64,000 nt of DNA from Punica granatum. Taxonomy: Eukaryota > Streptophyta > Magnoliopsida > Myrtales > Lythraceae. Below, one piece after another: positions 55,379 through 64,000 of this stretch. Within the stretch, counting starts at the first letter, position 1. The number at the start of each line of letters is the position of its first letter. The DNA lies in contig NC_045132.1 in assembly GCF_007655135.1 (NCBI RefSeq), forward strand, positions 22,004,354 through 22,068,353, given 5' to 3'. The notes below the pieces were generated by a model that saw only the letters and a program-made list of their open reading frames with translations, made no database searches and had not been told where the DNA came from. Made by a program: the position numbers and the translations under genes.

Positions 55379-56716
55379 ATGAAGAATTTCAGGCACTCTC
55401 CTCTGCCTCTCCTCTCCTTCATCTTTCACCTAATCCTCTCGATCCCACCAATCTCCTCCCAGATGTGCCTCCGGGACTGTGGGGGGATGCCCCTCCGGTA
55501 CCCATTTGGAAGCGGCCCGGGATGCGGGGACCTGAGGTTCCAGCGATACGTGACCTGCAAGGATGGGAAGCTCACCCTGACCACCCACACTGGATCCTAC
55601 CCGATCACAAACATTGATTATTCCTCTCAAGTTGCTTACCTCTCCGACCCCTCAATGTCCACCTGTGACTGCAGTCAGCCCAGCAAGGGCTTCAGCCTTG
55701 ACTGGGACGCACCCTTCTCTTTCCAGGATGATAACATTTTTGCCCTCCTCGACTGTTCGCTTGACTCCTCGCCCATTTACCCACCGAATGCTGATGGTAA
55801 CAATAACTCTTCTGTGGTTCCATTATGTGATACCAAGGGGCAGCCAATCTGCAGCTTCCTTAACTCTTGTCGAGCGATCAGCATGCTTAACCTCCCTATC
55901 TCGACCTGCTGTGTTTATGCTCCTGTGGACCTTGGACCATCATATGAGATGGACTTACAGAAGCTGAAGTGCAGTTCATATTCGGGATTCTATAGCTTCA
56001 ATGGCCAGGAAGCAGACCCCGAGAAGTGGAAGTACGGGATTGCATTAAAGTATAAGTTCAACGTGTATAATGATTACCCCGGCTCATGTTCGGCATGTGA
56101 GAGAAGCAACGGTGTTTGCGGGTATGGAGGAGCCTACAATTCATACATCTGCGTGTGTCCTAATGGGATGAACACGACTTCGGACTGTTTCTTTGGCGCA
56201 TCCTGGAGCGGGGCCCAGAGGGGTCTGACATGGCATAAAGGTACTACCTTCTCATCTAGCTCCCAGGTTTCAACTTTTGATTCTTTTCTACTTCTGAAGT
56301 GCTAAAAAGTGGTGGCTTATTTGGCTAACAGCTTAAGCTGTTACGAAGTCGCATTGACATTTGACAATCAACCATATCTATGGTACACTTGACACATCCT
56401 CATCCTCGCTGAATAAGAATAACTTGGAAAGTGAAATTAGAAGCACTAGGAATAATTGGGAACGGTGGGCTTACGAAAACAGGCAGGAAAGAGATAACTC
56501 ACGCTCAGATACAGCTATGGCCCGATCTAGTAACTTGAACTTATTGAAGTAGAGCACATTTATAGGCAGTTCAAGCTAGACACGAATCACATCAGCAATT
56601 ACCAGAGTATGCTTCCCATATATTAGGGGACTAAAATTTTCGCCCTTCTTGGTGATATTTCAGGAATGTGGTTGGCTTATTCCCTGGCATGCATTTTGGT
56701 ACTGGTGATGCTGTAG
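55379..56716 (+). CDS. GUB_WAK-domain secreted or GPI-anchored wall protein
   Basis: Exon 1 is 55379-56240 and exon 2 is 56664-56716 (donor AAAGGTACTA, acceptor ATTTCAGGA, phase 1), giving 304 aa. A signal peptide (PLPLLSFIFHLILSIPPISS) is followed by the cysteine-rich galacturonan-binding domain of wall-associated kinases: CLRDCGGMPLRYPFGSGPGC, then paired cysteines through CGYGGAYNSYICVCPNG. There is no kinase domain. Exon 2 encodes a short hydrophobic tail (GMWLAYSLACILVLVML then stop), which fits a GPI-anchor signal or membrane tail, as in plant proteins that carry only this domain. Without the splice the frame would run into the intron and end at 56305. The likely role is in the cell wall or at the cell surface. 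Confidence 0.82.
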
Positions 56717-58512
56717 TCTGTGAAGATCTGTATTGGATTGATTGAAAAGTTGACTCCAGCGAATCATCCTCGGTGTTGGTGAAATGTAGTGTGCTTAGAA
56801 AAAGTTCGACTTTTGGATCCCTTGCTGTGGACAGAATAACAGTCCATGACATATCTCGGTTGCCAAGGAACTGAATAAAGAATCAGTAGTTTCATGATCT
56901 GCGGCAGTTCAAACTAAAATGCAGTAAATCAATGCTGTGGTTATATAGCAGAATAGTATTCCATATATCATGGCAATGTATGTCTTTTTAACTTCTTCAA
57001 TATCATTCTTCAATGAAAGACCGAATATTTAATTCGTTTCTCATACCAAATGACCTTTACTTCATAAACGAGAGATACGACCCCCTGTTGCAGGTAGACA
57101 CTCCGGATTTAGTAAAATTAGAGATGAAAATCCGCTTCCATAAAGTACCAGCTACTAGTGATTTTCAGTAGCGATCCTTCGGGCCAGGGGGAATCCCCGT
57201 GTTCGAATATTGAGAGCCGATCGTTGTATCCAGCTTGTAAAGTTGATTACTTTAGAAGGAAGATAATGCAATGGAATGTGATTCTCCTCCCAAAGGGCAT
57301 CATATCCCCTGAAAGAGAATCAATCTCTCTTTTCACTTTCACTACAAAAGGTTCTTCTTCCTTTTCATCTATGTTACTTACCATGCAAGCTCTTGAAACC
57401 TCTAGAGAGCACTCCCTTTATTCCTTCCACTACTTCTTTTGCTGAACGACAGTCGAAGTCTAAACCCGTGCATGAAAAGATGTCTGGGTTGAACAAAAAA
57501 ATTTGAAATTCTAATTTTAGTGTGGCATTTCGCCTTTAACTCAGAACCAAAAGGTTCTTGAGTTCTGTTCTCACTTCTCACCAATGGAACTTCCACGGAC
57601 TTTTATTTCCCTTTCATTCGTAACATATTAGGCCCGCAGGCCTCTTTTGTATTCGGGAAAGAACTTATTCTATTTTGCTAACAGCACAGAGATAGTGGGC
57701 TTAAGGACATTCTGGACCTTAGATTGTGGGCTTTCCTGGTGGGTCTGAACATAAACGGATTCCTGCAGAAGAACAATAAACATTTAACAAAAACTGTCTG
57801 ATTCTGACAAGATCCTTCTTGAAATTCCAAAAGGTGTCAGTCCTTGGAGTGACTAAAAGAAGACCATTACCCTCTGAGTGTCTGTAAAACTGTTAAGATA
57901 GACTCTTTTCTATCTTTGTCGTGATTCGTATTATTAACGTGTAAATCGGAGGGTAAATCTTGTGATTTCTTACAGAAAACGTGAAAAAGGTTGCGACCAC
58001 AAGCATGATACTTAGTTCGGAATCTTCATGGGCAGCGTACGCCTTGAAGGCTATAACCCTCATAATTACCTTTATTTTTGTAATCAGTCTCATTGAATCC
58101 GAACTGTGATCTCTCTTCATCCATCAGATTGTTGGGAAGCACGTTTTGGATCTATTTGTGCAGAAGCTGATTAAATCTTCTGTCCTTTTTCTATGGCAAA
58201 ATAAGAGCCCATTTGTCGGTTTAAATTATTGAACTACATCGGGGGAAGGGATCTGGAACATGTCATAAAATAATCAAATTCACAAGAACCATGAGACAGC
58301 TTTAATCATAGAATAGAGAACATGATGATTAACACAACAACAAAATATGCTTTGCAGCAACAAACTGTAAAGCATAAAAAGAATACAGAAAAGATAAATC
58401 TAAGCATAGTAGAAGAAGATCTTTGACCTCTCTTCTCTTTGGCTCTCCTCTCTGTCCCGTAAATTTGCTGGACTTCAGATTCCGACCCTTCTGGTTACTC
58501 GTAAGGAAAGAA
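56717..58512. other. Intergenic, no gene seen
   Basis: 3' flank of the GUB_WAK gene and upstream region of the LRR gene. A tRNA-like fragment near 57175-57215 (CCCCGTGTTCGAATATTG) is too weak to call a SINE. No frame has support. Confidence 0.5.
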
Positions 58513-60420
58513 ATGGTTTCCTGGCTTCTCCCTTTTGCTGCATTTGTTGCCATTGTGGCAGTCATAGAAGGAACAAAAATCAGTTCGGGCGGAATGTGCC
58601 ATCCGAGTGACCTGAAAGGCCTCACAAGTTTCCGGGCGAATGTTCGGGTCGATACTTCAGGAAGGCTTGCGAAGTGGACGGGGATCAAATGCTGTGAGTG
58701 GGAAGGCATTTCCTGCGATAATTCAACCGGACGCGTGATAGAAATTCGTCTCCCAGGATTTATTTCGACGAGCGACTCTCCGTATCAGTCCCAGATGAAA
58801 GGTCTCCTCTCTCCTTATATCACTCTTCTGAGGTCTCTCGAAGTCATTGATCTCGGTGGACTTATGGATCTTTCTGGAGCTATACCATCATCCATTGGAT
58901 TTGATCTCCCGAATCTCCGAAAGCTCTACCTTTGCAGTAACAGAATAACGGGACAGATACCCAACAGCATTGGTAAGCTCTTGAAACTTGAAGAACTTGT
59001 ACTGTTCGAGAATAGATTATCCGGGACAATCCCTCCAAGCCTCGGGAATCTTGAAAATTTGAGCTCCCTGCTCCTCTACTCTAATCAGCTTTCAGGAAAA
59101 CTCCCTAATTCTCTTGCGAATTTGACGAGTTTGGTTCATATTGACATCCATGGAAACTATCTCGCTGGTGACATTCCAGAAAATGTAGGTCGACTTCAGA
59201 ACTTAAAAGAGCTTGATCTCTCGAACAATCTCTTGAGCGGGAAAATTCCAACTTCCATAAGTAACTTAACAGCCATCTCCACATTGTATTTGGATGCCAA
59301 CAACCTTGAGGGACCAATCCCGAATTCCTTACATGAAATGCCTTCCCTTGGTTTTCTGAGGCTGCAGAACAATCGTCTCAGCGGAAACATTCCACCAGCT
59401 TTTGGCAACATAGCATCCCTTCAGAGAGTCTCATTAGCTAATAACAAACTCACGGGAGCAATACCGCCGAGCATCGGATATCTATCGGCTCTAACAGAAT
59501 TGTACCTTGATGGAAATCTATTGTCGGGCCATATACCAAGATCAATCGGTCATCTATCGGGTCTTTTGGTCTTAAACATTTCTTACAATGCAATACAAGG
59601 CCAATTGCCCCGTGAGATGTCTTCCTTGCAGAACCTTCAAATTCTGGATTTGTCTTTCAACAGACTTAACCTTTCCTCAATCCCGACCTGGTTCTCACAA
59701 CTATCCTCACTTTCCAAGATCTACATGGCCGGATGCGGAATCAAAGGCAAATTTCCCAGGCTTTTATGGATGATGCCTAGTCTGGTCCAGGAACTCGACC
59801 TATCTGCTAATCATATAACGGGAGGTCTGCCGTCATGGCTCGGCAGCCTAACCCAGCTCTACCTGCTGAACCTTTCAAGGAACTCGCTAGTTTCAGGAAT
59901 CCCTGAAACATTTGCAAGCTTGAGTACCTTGGCTATACTAGATCTCCACTCAAATAAGCTGACAGGAAGTATAGAATGTGTTTTACGGTCACCGACTTAT
60001 ATCGATCTTTCTGACAACAGATTCAGCGATGGAACCGAAATGATAGGATTAGGAGCTGAATGTGGGATCCGTTATCTCAATTTATCAAACAACTCCTTAG
60101 AGGGAAGACTGCCAGACTCCATAGCAAGTTGTATTTTGATGAAGAGCTTTGATGTCAGCAGTAACGAGTTGGGGTTCAACTTGCCTGTCGGATTAGCGAG
60201 CATTAGCTCGCTGGAGACGCTGAAGCTGCAGCGGAACCGTCTCACTGGCAATATACCTAAGGATTATCTGAAGTTGAGGAAATTACGAGTATTAGATTTG
60301 TCAGATAATCTCTTGGTGGGGGAAATTCCTGCCGGGGAACCTCTAAGTGACTTCCCCGAGAGCTCATTTTCCGGCAACAAAGGATTGTGTGGGAAACCCC
60401 TTCCTCCCTGTAGGTTTTGA
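58513..60420 (+). CDS. Secreted leucine-rich repeat protein without kinase
   Basis: A single-exon frame of 635 aa from MVSWLLPFAAFVAIVAVIEG, a clear signal peptide. The ATG at 58423 would put 30 polar residues in front of it, so the later one is preferred. An N-terminal LRR cap follows (CHPSDLKGL; KCCEWEGISCD). Then come about 20 plant-type repeats of 24 residues (for example LEELVLFENRLSGTIPPSLG), with a break near FNRLNLSSIPTWFSQ, and the protein ends at a C-terminal cap CGKPLPPCRF. There is no transmembrane segment or kinase. The layout resembles DRT100-like or At5g23400-like extracellular LRR proteins (from memory). It is probably apoplastic, with binding partner unknown. Confidence 0.92.
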   Translation: MVSWLLPFAAFVAIVAVIEGTKISSGGMCHPSDLKGLTSFRANVRVDTSGRLAKWTGIKCCEWEGISCDNSTGRVIEIRLPGFISTSDSPYQSQMKGLLSPYITLLRSLEVIDLGGLMDLSGAIPSSIGFDLPNLRKLYLCSNRITGQIPNSIGKLLKLEELVLFENRLSGTIPPSLGNLENLSSLLLYSNQLSGKLPNSLANLTSLVHIDIHGNYLAGDIPENVGRLQNLKELDLSNNLLSGKIPTSISNLTAISTLYLDANNLEGPIPNSLHEMPSLGFLRLQNNRLSGNIPPAFGNIASLQRVSLANNKLTGAIPPSIGYLSALTELYLDGNLLSGHIPRSIGHLSGLLVLNISYNAIQGQLPREMSSLQNLQILDLSFNRLNLSSIPTWFSQLSSLSKIYMAGCGIKGKFPRLLWMMPSLVQELDLSANHITGGLPSWLGSLTQLYLLNLSRNSLVSGIPETFASLSTLAILDLHSNKLTGSIECVLRSPTYIDLSDNRFSDGTEMIGLGAECGIRYLNLSNNSLEGRLPDSIASCILMKSFDVSSNELGFNLPVGLASISSLETLKLQRNRLTGNIPKDYLKLRKLRVLDLSDNLLVGEIPAGEPLSDFPESSFSGNKGLCGKPLPPCRF

Positions 60421-60764
60421 GTATTTCTTTTTCCTTGTTTCTTCCAAGAGAGTGCCAACTCTTTTTGCTTATAAAAGATAGGCAAACAGTCATTTGTTTT
60501 CCGAATTAAGATTCGACTTAGTGAATCTCTCTGGTCAATTTTTCAGAAAATTAGAGTTTTTATACGTCATTTTGGGAGAAAGGTAACCTTAATTTTCCAG
60601 AAGTTCACAGCAAAACATTAATTTTCCAGAAAAGGAACTTTCGAATATCAAAACTGATCAACAGTTGCACAACAAACGACTTTCATTCCTCAAAATGAGA
60701 GAAGATAATGGTAAACCTCGCGCAGAATTAATGAAGCGGCTTCTTCCAGTTACTTAAGATATCT
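60421..60764. other. Convergent 3' region, no gene
   Basis: A short AT-rich gap between the convergent LRR and EDR2-like genes. It must hold both polyadenylation regions. No other feature seen. Confidence 0.6.
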
Positions 60765-63607
60765 CTACAAATCATTGTAGCCCGCCGATATTTCTTGGGT
60801 TAAGCCCATCTGCTGGTAATTTGTGTAGTCTATTCCATTTAATCTTATGCAGCATAGGATCTGTTCAGGAAGTTCTTCGACTTTGTTCCCCTGTTCGAGG
60901 TGCATAAAAAACACAATTCTCAGAAACCAGCATGAGGAGAAATCGGAACAAAGCGACTTCTTTATGCATATTCACTCTCAAAGGGAAAGGTGGCCTTGCC
61001 TGAATAGTGAGGCCAACATCCAAGACGCAGAGCTTCAGACGGTCCAAAAATGTGTCGAAGCCCTTCCGCGAGATATAACTGAACCTGTGCATGTCTAAAT
61101 CTATCTCGAAGTAGTTCTCACCCTGTGAAATTCCATAAAATAGAAATCATTAGTCTAGAGGAAATAAGTTTTGAAAATTGTAAATTATCCCCATAACTTG
61201 ATATTCCGAAACCATCATAGAATGGGATCGAGTTCCGTGAATCAGTACGACAAGTTAGGCAGGGATATACAGAATAAAACTCATGCTGAGGACGAGAAAG
61301 AATAGGCTTCTCATTGTAAGTCTGCATAAGCTTTCTCTCTGCTGCATTCATGGGTAGATCATCCACGTTCGCCACACGACCCAAAATCTTCAATCTCTCA
61401 CGGAACTGGACAGTATTATCGACGGCAAAGCCTTTGACTTTCTCAACATCATCATCGATCAACCTCTGTTAAGAGAAGAAACATACCCTCTATAACAATT
61501 CAGAGAACGATTAAGCTAGTTACCGAATGCAAGCAAAAGTGTCGACTACGAAAGGATCTACCTTACCCTGATACCATCCTGAAAATGGGATGGGAGCTCC
61601 TTCGAATAGCTCTCAGAAAGCTTAAAATATAAGACAATGCTCATTCCTTTGCCATCAGTTTCACTCTGAAAAATTGAGGCGGGATACAGTGGAATCTGTT
61701 CGATCAATGAACAAACCAATTTTCTTTTATCATCTGAATGCTGATAAAGAACGTATGTGTGCACACCCAAGGAGAGAGCCATGAATCATTTGCAAGATAA
61801 TGTACCTGCACGTTCACCACTAGAATAGGAGGGAGCTTTCCGGAAGACTTTGTGGCGGGAAGTTGAACTAAACGAGCAATGTGATCCACTTTCCACTTAG
61901 TTAAGAAAACATCAACGCCGAATGGGTAATACGCTGCACAATTAGAAGCAAACTCCTTCCTCTTGTCCCTATCATAGATCAGTATGAATCGATTAGCAGT
62001 GGAAGTGTGTAACAAACTGTTGTTCAGAGATGGATCTTTACTGAGTTCTATCTTCCTTGAACTTCCATCTGTACCTAAGATAAGTTTCTCCCCGGACTTT
62101 AAAAGATCTCGGCTCGATATATGACCAAGAATCGAGCATTTTCTTTTCCACCGGACAAAAGGGTACTCGAGAACCAGCTATAGGTCTTTCTAAAAGCACC
62201 CTCGACGGAACTGAAACAACCAAAAACAGAAGCTTAAGTTATATATCTACAAGTGGGAACTTTTATGAGAAAGACAACCCGAGATTTTGACGACCAAGTA
62301 TACGGAAATACTTACATACAGGGGAGTTAGGATTCCCTTCCTTTAATTTAGACTGAAGTCTTATGGAGGCTTTTTTCCTCGAACGCGGTGAACTGGAGCT
62401 AAGAGAGCCGCTCTTCTCAACAGAAGAAGGAACTGTAGTAGAAGAAGAAGTAATGAACGGCAAGCAGGCACTGGGTATAATCCCGCAGTTGTCAATCACT
62501 CCTTCTCCGGAATCAGCAGCCATTGTGATTTCATCGAGAAACATAGGACATGCATCATCTTGAGAAACGGAGCTCTTTGAAGACTCCATAATGGAATTCC
62601 TCCCAGAGTTCGGAGCCAATAAGTCAACCATCTGATTAGTCGTGGATGTGATACGAGAAAAATGAACAGCTTCAAGGCCGCTCACAGATAAGGAGTCTGC
62701 AATTTGTGAAAAATTTCGTTCAAGAGTAAGGAATAATGAGTCACTGATGGAGACAACAGTCTGGTATTTACCATCCAGAACCCTGTGATAGTCCTCCTCA
62801 CAGTCAGTGTCGAACACGGCAACAGAATCAAACCATGCTTCCTCAACACTTCCTGCTGACGAAATCAAAATTTATAAGGAAAAAGTTCACAACCCCGAAA
62901 GAAATGACTATATTCTTTGTTCTCGTTCAAAGAATAGCAACAGCCGGAACTAGAAAGGCCACAAGAGGCACCTGCAGAATAGATGGGGCTCATTTGTGTA
63001 GTTTAGCCTATAGGAATGAGGTTGGGAATTGCATTGATCGAGTTTCGAAAGGACAGTATTTTGTATCGCACTCCAATAGGCATACTCCTGCCAATTTCTA
63101 GCCTCACTGAATCAAAATTCAAGTCACATTTAACTGACCACAAAAGCCAGTTTCTTTCACTCCAAGAAACCAACCACTTTCTCGATCACACAACGAAAGC
63201 GTCATTAAGAAAATCCAATGCAGCACAAACATTACATCGGGCTTCGTCACAATACTATGCCGGCAATTCATCTGCTTCGCTAGGTCTCCTATTCGAGTCT
63301 GGGATTCAATTAAGAGGGACCCTTGCAAGGCAACCCCCAAGCAAACCAACAGAAGATAATGCCGGGTTCAATCAGAACAGCGAGACGGGAGTCTAGGAAG
63401 GAGGAGATCACCTTGGAATGTCGGGTTCATGAAACATCAGTGTCGTAGCTCGGCAGGCTCCATCATGTCCACCGATGTGCTCGACAGATGGGACGACAAC
63501 GACACTCTGCCCTTGACGACCTTCCTTTGCCTCCGGATCCTCTTCTTTTTCGGAAGCTTCGATTTGCCACCAACACAAGCCTGTGGAGTGGACCCGCAGG
63601 ATCCCAT
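60765..63607 (-). CDS. EDR2-like DUF1336 protein, with in-frame TGA in exon 1
   Basis: Eight exons: 63607-63412, 62852-62316, 62210-62075, 61968-61806, 61695-61567, 61465-61271, 61122-61000 and 60890-60765. Phases agree throughout and the join gives 535 codons. The start [15 protein letters not shown] carries a Gly2/Cys4 lipidation-type N-terminus, then a basic stretch. [15 protein letters not shown] is typical of this family. The DUF1336 (EDR2 C-terminal) domain runs from [20 protein letters not shown] through [20 protein letters not shown] and IPLYPASIF to [18 protein letters not shown] and ends in NDL. Intron 7 uses a GC donor (CAGGCAAGG). Codon 57 is TGA (63439-63437). If real, translation from the next ATG (codon 60) would lose the N-terminus. 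The molecular function is not established for this short subfamily. Confidence 0.85.
63437..63439 (-). other. In-frame TGA, codon 57 of the EDR2-like gene
   Basis: In the exon 1 frame the sequence reads [14 protein letters not shown]. Both sides are clearly family sequence, so this is an internal stop rather than the end of a gene. It would follow from one C-to-T change in a CGA codon. Confidence 0.8.
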
Positions 63608-64000
63608 CCACCCTTCCCGGGAGGCTGCTATGGCTCAATCAGCTCCTCTGCTCGGACCCAGTCGTCCTCTCTCTGTCTCCTCCCATGAAAGAGGACGAGG
63701 AGGAGAAGGAGAGAGCTGACTAAGGGAGGAGACAGAAAGTGTAGGGGTGAAGGTTTGGATCAATTCTGGATTGTCTTATGGAAAAGGTCATAAGCAAAAA
63801 TTGAGGCAGGGGACGGAAGGGAGGACACGGTTACGGCAGTTGCCGTTGTCGTTGTCGTTGCCTGCGTGAAGCATCTGCCAATGTGGCGGTGGGTCCCAAC
63901 GGGGAGGCGGCTGTCCTGCGACATGGCTAAACCTCATTAGCCCGAGCTTGGGGGTTTTTAGTGGCAACTGGCAGCTTCATGCCCGCACGGCAGGTGGGCC
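63608..64000 (-). promoter_or_regulatory. Leader and promoter of the EDR2-like gene
   Basis: A CT-rich leader on the minus strand (CTCTCTCCTTCTCCTCC) and a GC-rich upstream part to the window edge. No TATA box stands out. Open frames on the plus strand here are antisense shadows. Confidence 0.4.

Noticed and set aside
57160..57240. tRNA-like fragment
   Set aside because: Only a short GTTCGAA context; no cloverleaf, tail or flanking repeat.

Overview
This window is nuclear DNA from a flowering plant, most likely a eudicot. The genes have short spliced exons with GT-AG introns and belong to plant families: DUF569, tau-class GST, P-class PPR, GUB_WAK, DUF1336/EDR2-like, secreted LRR and h-type thioredoxin. 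The spacers are AT-rich and full of plant Ty1/copia elements, TRIMs, MITEs and SINEs. I cannot name the species. No bacterial, organellar or CRISPR features were seen.

Left third (about 1-29,300) is a decaying cluster. A block made of the 3' end of an RGG/glycine-rich protein gene, a spacer and a thioredoxin h2-type gene is present in about four copies, plus one more diverged thioredoxin remnant. Copy 1 of the thioredoxin (4120-4954) looks intact. Copy 2 (15231-15804) is cut off in exon 2. Copy 3 (25947-26760) is still open, but has a rewritten N-terminus and QCGPC in place of WCGPC. Copy 4 (about 28847-29121) is degenerate. The blocks are separated and interrupted by retroelements: a full-length, apparently young copia (17324-21980), a broken plus-strand copia (7143-12125) that itself contains a chimeric LTR element and a TRIM, a second TRIM (23655-24200), a hAT-type MITE with an 8-bp target duplication, and a SINE.

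Middle (29,300-48,200) has two DUF569 genes on the minus strand, a possible small gene at 37,081, and a tandem duplication of about 4.7 kb carrying two tau-class GST genes on the minus strand. The duplication junction can be read to a 4-bp microhomology. Each duplicated unit later gained its own transposon, and the sister unit keeps the empty site.

Right third (48,200-64,000) is ordinary gene space: an intronless mitochondrial-type PPR gene (-), a two-exon GUB_WAK secreted protein (+), a secreted LRR protein (+), and an eight-exon DUF1336/EDR2-like gene (-). The EDR2-like gene has an in-frame TGA in exon 1 and one GC-AG intron.

The most unusual objects are the chimeric LTR element with two unrelated LTRs but a perfect target duplication (7539-9375), the compensated-frameshift thioredoxin with an altered active site, the nonsense codon that would remove the predicted lipidation signal of the EDR2-like protein, and an unexplained spliced open frame downstream of the PPR gene. 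I did not see a wholly new biological system.
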